Positions 1 to 6,301 of a DNA stretch of 18,071 bases are shown piece by piece. The stretch spans positions 9,998-28,068 of the forward strand of contig DUHN01000083.1 of assembly GCA_013330825.1 (NCBI GenBank), written 5' to 3'. A model generated the notes under the pieces. The model searched no databases. It saw nothing but the letters and a program-made list of their open reading frames with translations, and was not told the DNA's origin. Source of the DNA: Candidatus Woesearchaeota archaeon (GTDB lineage Archaea > Nanobdellota > Nanobdellia > Woesearchaeales > GW2011-AR4). Positions within the stretch are counted from its first letter, which is position 1; each line of letters starts with the position of its first letter. Both the position numbers and the translations under genes were made by a program.

Positions 1-87
1 TTCGCCGAGACCTTCAGCCTGCTTGATGCCCTTGATCGCACGGGCAGGTGGCCGGTCTATTATTTCACCGTCGCGAGAAGGAAGTAA
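1..87 (+). CDS. C-terminal fragment of an unidentified protein (5' truncated)
   Basis: An open frame enters from the left edge and ends at TAA 85-87, leaving 28 visible residues. They include the segment DRTGRWPVYYFTVARRK. An aromatic-rich strand followed by VAR/K at the very C-terminus is common in class I SAM-dependent methyltransferases, and a methyltransferase would fit beside the glycan genes that follow, but 28 residues are too few to identify a family. The stop codon directly abuts the TGA (88-90, minus strand) of the convergent deacetylase gene, so there is no intergenic base and no room for a separate terminator. The frame is plausible because it stays open to the edge and ends exactly at the convergent boundary. 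Confidence 0.5.
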   Translation, partial: FAETFSLLDALDRTGRWPVYYFTVARRK

Positions 88-1173
88 TCAGTTCTTCAGG
101 TATTTGTTGCGCGCTTCCAGGGCCGTGGTGAATTCCACATCCGGGAATGTCTTGGCAAAGGCGATGAAATTCTCGAGTTCCAGCGCAGCCTTCGTCGGGG
201 ATCCTTCTCTCAGCGTCGCTTCCGAACTGTGGGTCATCACGACGAAGGGGAATGGGTGCTGGGACCTGTCCGCATGGGCATGATAGCGCGCAAAAGCTTT
301 CCTGAGAAGGACTGAATATTGAGGGTCAGCGCGCATGGCCTTCCCAAAGAAGGAAAAGGTAGCTATGGGAATCTCGAGGACGCCTGAGCCCCTTTGTGCC
401 GTGGATTGGCAATCGGCGTAATCGGTGGAGCTCAAACGCCAAGGAGAATGCCCGTGCGCCTTTTTCCAGTCAAATTTCCTGCTGTCCCCCTCATGGCCGG
501 CTATGCCGGGCGTCGCGGAGCTGTCGACGAGGAATCCGGAAGCGGCGACTGCCTTCGCGCCGTCGGTGTTCAACGCCCAGTTCCCCCAGCGGATGCTCTT
601 AATCGCGCTCTCGGCCGGTTTTCCGAGATGCTCCCCAATAAGTCTTTTTGAAGAGTTGATGAATTCCAGTAATTGGCCCGTATCGTAGAAGAAGCAGCTG
701 GTGGCGGGAAATTCCCTGCCAAGCTTTTTCTGGAGCGCCCTGTCCGAATCCGGATGGGGGTGGAGGCCGATCTCGTGGCCTTCTTTCAGCAGGCCCTTCA
801 GCTCGGTGATGATCCTCGCGTATTCTCCCCCGGCGCTGGAGAAGCAATGCGTGGAGAGGAAGAATGTTGCCCTGACCCCATGCTTGCTAAAAATGCGGCG
901 CAGGTTCCTGATGCCTGCATGATAGCCCTGGAACGCCTCCGGGGCTTCCTTCTGCCAGACCCGGCGCTCATCTTTGGAGACGTAGCCGGCTTCGGTGTCA
1001 ACGGTGATCAGGACGAGGAACGGGCGCTTCCTTGCCGGTTCACGCGCCTTTCCCGTTCCTGCTGTTTTTTGCCTGAGGAAGGGGACGGATACGCCGAAAG
1101 AAAGCGCTGAAAGGATTGCCTGGCCGAGCAAAGTGGAGGAAAGCCTGTAGAGGAGCAGCCTGGCCCGCATCAT
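88..1173 (-). CDS. NodB-like polysaccharide deacetylase, membrane-anchored
   Basis: The 361-residue protein has an N-terminal hydrophobic segment (about 12-34) that would anchor it, followed by a NodB-type carbohydrate esterase 4 domain. Motif 1 is TVDTE (57-61), with Asp59 as the likely catalytic base. RATFFLST (101-108) is the strand usual after motif 1. Motif 2 is HEIGLHPH (133-140), with His133 and His138 as likely metal ligands. RWGNW (195-199) resembles motif 3 and VVMTHSSE (311-318) the late His motif. The family removes N- or O-acetyl groups from polysaccharides; the substrate here is unknown. Motif 1 differs from the standard TFDDG, so metal binding may differ. The start ATG overlaps the stop of the upstream glycosyltransferase in an ATGA arrangement, implying translational coupling and a shared role in surface glycan synthesis. 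A second ATG follows immediately and could equally be used. Confidence 0.8.
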   Translation of the reverse strand: MMRARLLLYRLSSTLLGQAILSALSFGVSVPFLRQKTAGTGKAREPARKRPFLVLITVDTEAGYVSKDERRVWQKEAPEAFQGYHAGIRNLRRIFSKHGVRATFFLSTHCFSSAGGEYARIITELKGLLKEGHEIGLHPHPDSDRALQKKLGREFPATSCFFYDTGQLLEFINSSKRLIGEHLGKPAESAIKSIRWGNWALNTDGAKAVAASGFLVDSSATPGIAGHEGDSRKFDWKKAHGHSPWRLSSTDYADCQSTAQRGSGVLEIPIATFSFFGKAMRADPQYSVLLRKAFARYHAHADRSQHPFPFVVMTHSSEATLREGSPTKAALELENFIAFAKTFPDVEFTTALEARNKYLKN

Positions 1174-2378
1174 GATGCCACGTCCCGATAGGCCCTGTCA
1201 AATTTCTTGGCTATCTGCTCCCAGGAATAGTTCCTTGAGATGAACGAGGAGGCCCTTCGTCCGAGGGCAGACGCTTTCTTCCGGTTCTTCAGGAGAGCGG
1301 TGATGGATGCTGCCAGATCATCGGCATTTTTCTGCCTGACGAGGATGCCGGTCTTTCCGTGGGAGACCGCTGAGGGGATTCCTCCCACGTCCGTCCCCAC
1401 GACCGCGCAGCCCGATGCCATGGCCTCGAGCAGGGCAAGGCCGAGGGCTTCTGTCCCCGTCCTGTTGGCGAGCGCGGGAAGAACGAAGACGTCGCACATG
1501 CCGTGGTACATGGCGACCTTCTCCTGCGGCAACCCTCCGAGGAACCGGACCGCGTGGCCCATCCCGTAAGAGTCGGCAAGCGCTTCCAGCTCCTTCCTGT
1601 GGGGCCCTTCCCCGATGATGAACAGCAGGGCGTCCTTCTCCCTGCTGAGGATGGAAGGCATGGCCTCGACAAGATACTGCACTCCCTTCTGGTCGCTCAA
1701 TCTTCCGACAAAGATGATGATCTTTTTTCCCCTAAGGGATTTGGGCTTTCGGCTCCTGCGCGGCCTGAAAAGGGATGTGTCGACGCCCATGGGGATGATG
1801 CGCACTTTCTCCCGGACATGGGGGAATCTCCTCAGGAGCTCGTTTCCTGTCGCTTCGCTGTTCACGGTGATGATGTCTGCCTTGCGCGCGGCAAAGCCCT
1901 GCAATTTCTTCAGGAAGACATTTTGAATGGGAAAAAGGTCGCTGCCGTGGATGGTTATGATGAGCGGCTTTTTCGTGAATCCCTTGAGGAGCGCTCCGAC
2001 CATGCCCTGCGGCAGCATCCAGTGCGCATGGATGATCTGGGCATCCTTCTCCCTGATGAGGCCTGATGCGGAGAAGAATTCCGCGAGGACAAGAAGAGGC
2101 AGCTGGAGCCTGGCAAGCATGCTCTTCCCCATGTTCGGGATGATGCCTCCGCCGTAGCACAGTTTCTCCAGGGATTCTGGCTTGAAGTAGGCGAACCTCC
2201 TCACCTCGAGAGCGCCCATGCGCTCGTTCTTTTTCGCTCCGGGATGGTGGGGCGCCAATACGGTGATGTCGTGCATCTTTCCCAGCCTATTCTCAAGGTC
2301 AAAGACGAATGAAGAGGAAGAGTCCCCTTTCCATCGTGGAAACGTGGTCGCAGTGGCCAGGATGCGCAGGCGCGGCAT
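1170..2378 (-). CDS. Glycosyltransferase family 4 (GT-B fold)
   Basis: The protein is about 402 residues, a normal length for GT4. With residues counted from the alternative GTG at 2384, the N-terminal Rossmann half includes IIHAHWMLPQG (117-127) and TIHGSD (144-149), and the C-terminal nucleotide-sugar half begins at FVGRLSDQKG (225-234). The diagnostic EX7E motif is Glu312/Glu320 in TEALGLALLEAMASG, followed by VVGTDVGGIP. The enzyme should transfer a sugar from an NDP-sugar to a glycan or lipid acceptor at the inner face of the membrane; donor and acceptor cannot be read from sequence. I chose ATG 2378 over GTG 2384 because a TATA-like element (2401-2408) is centred about 27 bp upstream, which predicts a leaderless mRNA starting at that ATG. 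The stop overlaps the start of the downstream deacetylase. Confidence 0.9.
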   Translation of the reverse strand: MPRLRILATATTFPRWKGDSSSSFVFDLENRLGKMHDITVLAPHHPGAKKNERMGALEVRRFAYFKPESLEKLCYGGGIIPNMGKSMLARLQLPLLVLAEFFSASGLIREKDAQIIHAHWMLPQGMVGALLKGFTKKPLIITIHGSDLFPIQNVFLKKLQGFAARKADIITVNSEATGNELLRRFPHVREKVRIIPMGVDTSLFRPRRSRKPKSLRGKKIIIFVGRLSDQKGVQYLVEAMPSILSREKDALLFIIGEGPHRKELEALADSYGMGHAVRFLGGLPQEKVAMYHGMCDVFVLPALANRTGTEALGLALLEAMASGCAVVGTDVGGIPSAVSHGKTGILVRQKNADDLAASITALLKNRKKASALGRRASSFISRNYSWEQIAKKFDRAYRDVAS

Positions 2379-2400
2379 GGCCACACGAGGGGGAAGTTGG

Positions 2401-2408
2401 TTTAAAAA
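2401..2408 (-). promoter_or_regulatory. TATA box for the GT4-deacetylase unit (possibly bidirectional)
   Basis: The minus-strand element TTTTTAAA is centred about 27 bp from ATG 2378. The surrounding GTTTAAAAAC is nearly palindromic, so it may also drive plus-strand transcription towards the inverted repeat at 2447-2567, with a start near 2431. Confidence 0.55.
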
Positions 2409-2430
2409 CGTTCTGGCATTGCGGGCCTGT

Positions 2431-2574
2431 TGAGAAATTTGCCGGGGAGGGCAGCATCGGCTCGCTTTTGCTTCCGCAATCGAAAGGGCGGGCCCCTCCC
2501 GGACGGCGCATCCCCTCCCGCCTCAATGCCCTAATCAGAGAGACGCTCGCGTATTGATGCTGCCCTCTGTTTTT
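2431..2574 (+). ncRNA. Candidate structured small RNA (unidentified)
   Basis: The 238-bp gap between the GT4 gene and the 4-TM gene has no convincing ORF. It contains a perfect 12-bp inverted repeat, GAGGGCAGCATC (2447-2458) and GATGCTGCCCTC (2556-2567). A TGTTTTT run (2568-2574) follows directly, as an archaeal T-run terminator would. A TATA-like element lies about 27 bp before position 2431. Inside, a second possible stem pairs TCAATGC (2523-2529) with GTATTGA (2551-2557), which competes slightly with the closing stem. I checked for SRP RNA, RNase P RNA, 5S rRNA and tRNA signatures and recognised none. The call rests on structure and position only. The repeat could instead be a protein-binding site or a remnant of a mobile sequence. 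Confidence 0.3.
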
Positions 2575-2616
2575 AATGCGGTCTGGATAAACTGGTAGGG
2601 CCATCAGCAAGATTAT

Positions 2617-2952
2617 CTAGAAGAAGAAATCCGTGAAGATGCCCTTCTTGTTGAGCCTGTACATGAGCACTGCCCCGAAGATGAACAGCACCACGATGAC
2701 GATCTGGTTGCCGTAATGGCTGAACGAACCGAGCATGAAGCCGACAAGGAATCCTATGATGATGGCGATGTACGTGAACTTGACGTTGTTGCGCCGCTCC
2801 CACATCAGCCTGCCGGCGAACATGCCGGAGAGAAGGATGATGATGTAGCTGATGAACGCGCTCGGGGAAAGGAGGGCGATGATGATGCCGATGACGACGA
2901 ACGTCAGGGTGACCATCTCCACCCAGTGCATCGCGAAGGTTCCGCCCGACAT
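2617..2952 (-). CDS. Small four-TM membrane protein, partner of the pseudo-site-2 protease
   Basis: The 111-residue protein is almost entirely membrane-embedded, with four predicted TM segments near residues 12-28, 33-49, 58-76 and 82-98. A charged loop, WERRNN, follows TM2, and the tail KKGIFTDFFF follows TM4. No catalytic motif is visible and I do not recognise a characterised family. The gene starts only 3 bp after the stop of the M50-like gene. GGTGAACC lies immediately before its ATG, giving a Shine-Dalgarno-like GGTG at 2955-2958 that itself overlaps the upstream stop. This indicates co-translation with the upstream gene, so a complex of the two membrane proteins is a reasonable inference. 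Confidence 0.7.
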   Translation of the reverse strand: MSGGTFAMHWVEMVTLTFVVIGIIIALLSPSAFISYIIILLSGMFAGRLMWERRNNVKFTYIAIIIGFLVGFMLGSFSHYGNQIVIVVLFIFGAVLMYRLNKKGIFTDFFF

Positions 2953-2955
2953 GGT

Positions 2956-3714
2956 TCACCCGGGCCCCGACCAGACGTTCTGCTCGAAGAACGCGTAGTA
3001 CAGTATCCACAGGATGAGGCCGATGAGGATGGCCCCCCCTATCGAGATGAAGAGCGGAATGTCGATGGCGAGGAGGAGCAGCGCGGAGACGATGGCGGGC
3101 ATGGAGAACGCATACGTCATCTTGCTCCCGAAATACGCCTTGCTGCCCGCAAGGGGGGGGATGGGGAGCATCTGGGTGATGGCGAAGACGACGTTGAAGA
3201 GGACTGCCTTATCGACGAAGGCTGCGGGCAGGGCGAAGCTGAAGAGCTTGATGAGGATGATGAGGACAATGGAGGCGACAGGCCCTCCGAGAGCCATGAT
3301 GCCCTGGCCGAAGATGTTGATGCCGTACCTGAACCAGCCCAGGCGGTGCCCGGTGAGATGCTCCACCAGGAAGCCGGAAGGGAGAAGCACCCACACGCTC
3401 CCGTTGGTGAGGAAGCAGATGACAAGGCCGAAGAGCAGGCCGAAGGTCCATACCTTGAAGCGCAGCCGGTAGTTGATGGTCAATCCCAGGAGGCGCTGCC
3501 CGGCATCGAACGTGAAAAAGGAGACGGCCACGATGAGGAGCGCGAGGGCGAAGTTCGCGAGGCCGGCCGCGACGTCAAAGGTCTCCCCTCCCCATTCCTT
3601 GAAGGAGATGATGAAGGCCATTCCGACGACCGGCGGCAGCATGCTGATGAATTCCCTGCGCTCCGGGAGGAAATAGCGCTTTACCTTATCCTTGTAATCG
3701 ATGATTTCGGCCAT
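2956..3714 (-). CDS. Site-2 protease (M50)-like membrane protein lacking metal ligands
   Basis: The 252-residue polytopic protein has six or more hydrophobic segments. It follows the order of archaeal M50/site-2 proteases: a TM helix that normally carries HExxH, a downstream aromatic/basic segment (RFKVWTFGLL), a GGPVASIVL helix matching the usual G-G/A-P-x-A-N motif, and a late PIPPLxG motif. Where HExxH is expected there is FDAGQ (69-73), and PIPPLDG reads PIPPLAG (184-190, Ala189). On this alignment by eye, both His ligands, the catalytic Glu and the Asp ligand are replaced, so zinc proteolysis is unlikely. The protein is probably a pseudoprotease, perhaps a membrane chaperone or adaptor. 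A TATA element at 3737-3744 predicts a leaderless mRNA. The downstream 4-TM gene is coupled. Confidence 0.7.
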   Translation of the reverse strand: MAEIIDYKDKVKRYFLPERREFISMLPPVVGMAFIISFKEWGGETFDVAAGLANFALALLIVAVSFFTFDAGQRLLGLTINYRLRFKVWTFGLLFGLVICFLTNGSVWVLLPSGFLVEHLTGHRLGWFRYGINIFGQGIMALGGPVASIVLIILIKLFSFALPAAFVDKAVLFNVVFAITQMLPIPPLAGSKAYFGSKMTYAFSMPAIVSALLLLAIDIPLFISIGGAILIGLILWILYYAFFEQNVWSGPG

Positions 3715-3736
3715 GCCCCTGCCCGAAGATTTGTCC

Positions 3737-3744
3737 TATTTAAA
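3737..3744 (-). promoter_or_regulatory. TATA box for the M50-like/4-TM operon
   Basis: The minus-strand TTTAAATA is centred about 27 bp upstream of ATG 3714. The spacing predicts that transcription starts at or next to the start codon. Confidence 0.6.
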
Positions 3745-3780
3745 GATGTCGGGTTATCGTCCTTTTGTTCCTTGCTTCAA

Positions 3781-4491
3781 TCACTCCAGCACCAGGGACA
3801 TCCCTTTCGGGAGGGAGTAGGTGATGGAGATGTTTCCCTTGTCCAGAGCTTCCCTGAGGTCGTCCTTGTGGCCTGCGCCAACGATGGCAAGGATGCGCTT
3901 GTCCGGATTCTCCTGCCGCAGCCTTGTGAGGTTCCTGGTCATGGCCTGGTTGCGCTCCTCGATCAGGACACGATAAATGGTTGGATAGCGGTCCCTGATG
4001 CGGGCAATCATTTTTTTGATGATTTCCTCTTCCGGGACCGTGGATAGGTCAAAGATGAACTCCGGCTTGCCGCCGAACAGGCCTTTGAGCACATCGCCAA
4101 GGAAGCGGAATTTCTCCTTCCAGGTGATTGACTTGGAAAGGCGCTGCAGGGTGATGCTGATATCCTGGTCTATGAGCGCGACCGCTATCCCCTTCTTCCT
4201 CGCGAGCCTGTAGGCAGCCTTCATCTCCTCTCCAGGCTTGACGCCCACGGACTCCCCGAGCCTGCGCTCCGCCCAGCTGCCCAGCAGGGCGAAGAAGTAC
4301 CCTTTCAGGCCGACCCTGCCGATATCGGACATCCTTGGACCGCGGTGGTCTTTCCTGAGAAGGGCAGGAAGGCGCTGCCTGTCCAGCTCAAGGGCGACGA
4401 TGTCCGGCTTGACCTTCTCTATGGCTTCCTTCACCTCCCGGATGCTCTGCCTGGCGATGTGGGAGGTGCCGATGATGGTGATGCCTTCCAT
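3781..4491 (-). CDS. TraB/PrgY (GumN-related) family protein, soluble form
   Basis: The 236-residue protein shows the TraB/PrgY motif order: GTSH near the N-terminus (8-11), ALELDRQR (34-41), GVKPGEEM (83-90), VALIDQD (105-111) followed by TLQRL, and GAGH near the C-terminus (205-208). TraB-family proteins, related to the TIKI/GumN fold, are thought to be metal-dependent hydrolases or regulators of pheromone-type peptides, but the function of archaeal members is not established. Many relatives reach about 390 residues with a C-terminal TM region. This one ends right after the GxGH strand, so it is a short cytosolic form rather than a truncated gene: start and stop are both intact. It is divergent from the PRC-barrel gene. 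The TATA at 4512-4521 sits about 25 bp before the ATG, with no SD. Confidence 0.85.
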   Translation of the reverse strand: MEGITIIGTSHIARQSIREVKEAIEKVKPDIVALELDRQRLPALLRKDHRGPRMSDIGRVGLKGYFFALLGSWAERRLGESVGVKPGEEMKAAYRLARKKGIAVALIDQDISITLQRLSKSITWKEKFRFLGDVLKGLFGGKPEFIFDLSTVPEEEIIKKMIARIRDRYPTIYRVLIEERNQAMTRNLTRLRQENPDKRILAIVGAGHKDDLREALDKGNISITYSLPKGMSLVLE

Positions 4492-4511
4492 GGCCTTAGG
4501 GGGCCTTATGT

Positions 4512-4521
4512 GCTTTTAAGC
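4512..4521 (-). promoter_or_regulatory. TATA box for the TraB-like gene
   Basis: The palindromic GCTTTTAAGC lies about 25 bp upstream of ATG 4491, which fits a leaderless transcript. It lies in the 129-bp divergent gap shared with the PRC-barrel gene. Confidence 0.55.
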
Positions 4522-4568
4522 ATTGCCTCGCCATCTTATGCCGTCACCCACACCCCCCAAACAAAAAC

Positions 4569-4616
4569 TTTAAATACTTGCCAGTAGTGAGACAATTGGT
4601 CAGATTTAAAAGGTGA
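4569..4616 (+). promoter_or_regulatory. TATA box and Shine-Dalgarno site of the PRC-barrel gene
   Basis: TTTAAATA (4569-4576) should start transcription near 4599. AGGTGA (4611-4616) lies 4 bp before ATG 4621. Unlike most first genes in this window, this one has a short leader with a ribosome binding site. Confidence 0.65.
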
Positions 4617-4620
4617 AAAC

Positions 4621-4902
4621 ATGCTGAAGATGAAACCCATTTCTGAGACGTATGACATGAAGGTCTTCACGGACAACGGAGAGTACTTCGGGGATGTGGA
4701 GGAGGTCATTCTCACCAAGAGCAAGATCCATTCCTGGCGCGTGCGGGCCACCAAGAGTTCCTTCCTCAACAAGGTGCTCGGCTCCGCGAAGGGTGTCATC
4801 GTGCCCCACCAGCTGGTCAAGAGCATCGGGGACATCATGATCATTTCGAGGGCTGCGGTCCCTGCCTACACAGAGAAGGAAGAAGGCCCGCAGGCAGTCT
4901 GA
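4621..4902 (+). CDS. PRC-barrel domain protein
   Basis: The 93-residue protein is a single PRC-barrel. KVFTDNGEYFGDVEEVIL (14-31) is the first hairpin with the typical G-x-x-x-G-x-V pattern. A basic middle segment follows, then VIVPHQLVKSIGDIMII with the conserved P and IGD near the end. The tail (KEEGPQAV) is short and acidic. Small archaeal PRC-barrel proteins mostly act as binding modules. In haloarchaea, paralogues named CdpB1/CdpB2 work with SepF in FtsZ-based division, and CdvA also has a PRC-barrel. Whether this one has a division role is inference; its position next to the ScpB unit is suggestive only. The start is fixed by AGGTGA. Transcription probably ends at the T-rich tract just after the stop. 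Confidence 0.88.
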   Translation: MLKMKPISETYDMKVFTDNGEYFGDVEEVILTKSKIHSWRVRATKSSFLNKVLGSAKGVIVPHQLVKSIGDIMIISRAAVPAYTEKEEGPQAV

Positions 4903-4904
4903 TC

Positions 4905-4936
4905 AGGTTTTTTGATATTTATTCTTCTTATTCTGT
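4905..4936 (+). terminator. T-rich terminator after the PRC-barrel gene
   Basis: A TTTTTT run at 4908-4913, followed by ATTTATTCTTCTTATTCTG, begins 5 bp after the stop. Archaeal intrinsic termination commonly uses T-runs without a strong hairpin. It lies between this gene and the convergent zinc-ribbon gene. Confidence 0.55.
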
Positions 4937-4955
4937 CCGATTAATTCAAGAAAGA

Positions 4956-5102
4956 TCACGTGGTAGTGCTGATGACGGCTGGCCTGACCTGATAGGACCT
5001 GCCGCAGTAGACGCAGCGCTTGGCCTTCCCCCTTATGGAAGAATCCTGGCTCCGGTACTTCATGGTGTTCTTGCATGCCGGGCATTTGAGGAGGAGCATC
5101 AT
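4956..5102 (-). CDS. Small zinc-ribbon protein coupled to ScpB
   Basis: A 48-residue frame begins MMLLLKCPACKNTMKYRS and ends ISTTT before TGA 4958-4956. It has two CxxC knuckles, Cys7/Cys10 in KCPAC and Cys30/Cys33 in RCVYCG. They are separated by a basic stretch, which is the pattern of a zinc ribbon of the kind that binds nucleic acid or protein. Its ATG (5102-5100) overlaps the ScpB stop (TGA 5101-5099) as ATGA, strong evidence for translation by termination-reinitiation. It is short enough to be missed by standard ORF length cut-offs. The longer overlapping frame on the same strand (4903-5112) has no zinc pattern and looks like a shadow. I cannot assign a specific role; an accessory subunit of the ScpB complex or a DNA-binding protein are the main options. 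Confidence 0.72.
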   Translation of the reverse strand: MMLLLKCPACKNTMKYRSQDSSIRGKAKRCVYCGRSYQVRPAVISTTT

Positions 5103-6301
5103 GCGCCATCATCCTTCTTCCTTACCCTCGACGGCCTCTTCCCGCGGTCCGTCCCATCCCCGTCGGTGTCTTCATCTTCCTTGCGCTCCTTGTCCTGCTC
5201 TTCGTGATGTGGGGTGAGCATCTCCGCGACTTTCCTGTCTATTTCCGCATCCATCTCAGGAGTAGTGGTGATGCCTGACTGCGGTGCGCCGGGTTGTCCG
5301 GGTCTTGGCTGGGCGGTGTCCGGTGCGGAAGGCAATTGTCCGTCTTGCTGCTCCCCTTGCCCGGCAGTCTCCGTTGATTCTGCGCCTTCCTCCCGGTTTT
5401 CCTGGCCTTCTGGAGGTTCCTGTTGTATCGCAGTGGTCTCGCCGTCCTGCTGACCGGTATCCTGGCCTTCATCTCCTCCATTGCCTCCCTCAGGAGAGGG
5501 CGGGGGTGACAATGGCTGCTCCTGCCCCTCATCATAGACCTCAAGCGGGGTTCCTGTTTGCGGCTGTTCCTTATCCTCATCGTAAACTTCCAGCCTGCCC
5601 AGCTTGAGCGAGGCTTCTGCATCCCCGCTTCCCGGCTCTACCATCGGTTCCTGAGGCGCGTCAAGCCCCTCTATCTCCTGCTTGATGCGGTCTTCCTGGG
5701 ATGCGATCTGCTCCAGCTCCTGCGCCTGCTGCTGCTTCCGCTCGGCGAGCTCCTGCTCCTTCCTCGTGATGGCGGCGGCGATGCTCTCGAAATCCGCAAG
5801 ATGCTCCTTGAGGTTCTCCTCCGGCAGGTCGAAATACTGGAAGAATTTCTCCGTCAGCTTGATGAGGTTCGTGCGGCCATGCTTTTTCCGGCTGATGAAG
5901 CCCTGCTGCTCGAGCTCCCTGAGGTGGTCGTACGCCTTGTTGGTGCGGAGCTTGATGAGGTCGGATTGCCTGATGGGATACTTGAAGGCAATGATGGCCA
6001 GGGTCTCGAGGACGGTCTTGCTGAGCTCTGTCTCGGTGACGATCTTCTTGACCACGGAGAGATAATGGTCCCTGACCGCGAGCTTCCACTGGTCGCCGTC
6101 CTCTATCAGGATGAGCGACGAGTCCTTTTGCCCGTATTCCTCCTTAAGGTGCTGCAATGCTTCCCTGACCGCGTCTTCCCTGCTCCGCGCGAGGCGCGCG
6201 ATGTCTCCCAGGGATATTCGCCCGCCTACGGAGAACAGGATGGCCTCCACCTTCTGCTTGAGGGGAAGCTTCTTAGCCGGCGAGGGAATAGGCGTCTCCA
6301 T
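5099..6301 (-). CDS. scpB: Segregation and condensation protein B (ScpB) with long acidic tail
   Basis: The N-terminal 160 residues are a clear ScpB: wHTH 1 includes KQKVEAILFSVGG (15-27) and the strand WKLAVRDHY (72-80), and wHTH 2 includes TELSKTVLETLAIIAFKYPI (91-110) with a recognition segment and wing to about 155. ScpB dimers bind kleisin ScpA within SMC condensin and help organise chromosomes. Residues about 175-212 form a Gln/Glu-rich coiled coil. Residues 215-400 are a low-complexity acidic Q/E/P/G tail with a near-direct repeat, LEVYDEDKEQP (238-248) and LEVYDEGQEQP (254-264), a short helix (AEIDRKVAEML, about 352-362) and a basic end (KRPSRVRKK). Typical ScpB is about 170-220 residues, so the tail nearly doubles it. 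I chose ATG 6301 over an in-frame TTG 27 bp upstream. It overlaps the upstream gene by 29 bp and the downstream zinc ribbon by ATGA. Confidence 0.88.
   Translation of the reverse strand: METPIPSPAKKLPLKQKVEAILFSVGGRISLGDIARLARSREDAVREALQHLKEEYGQKDSSLILIEDGDQWKLAVRDHYLSVVKKIVTETELSKTVLETLAIIAFKYPIRQSDLIKLRTNKAYDHLRELEQQGFISRKKHGRTNLIKLTEKFFQYFDLPEENLKEHLADFESIAAAITRKEQELAERKQQQAQELEQIASQEDRIKQEIEGLDAPQEPMVEPGSGDAEASLKLGRLEVYDEDKEQPQTGTPLEVYDEGQEQPLSPPPSPEGGNGGDEGQDTGQQDGETTAIQQEPPEGQENREEGAESTETAGQGEQQDGQLPSAPDTAQPRPGQPGAPQSGITTTPEMDAEIDRKVAEMLTPHHEEQDKERKEDEDTDGDGTDRGKRPSRVRKKDDGA

Noticed and set aside
2716..4047. 443-codon plus-strand frame rich in D/E/H
   Set aside because: It runs antisense to three well-supported minus-strand genes and has the charged, low-complexity composition of a shadow frame.
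4903..5112. 69-codon minus-strand frame over the zinc-ribbon region
   Set aside because: It lies in a different frame from the zinc ribbon, has no CxxC pattern, and its start lacks the ATGA coupling.
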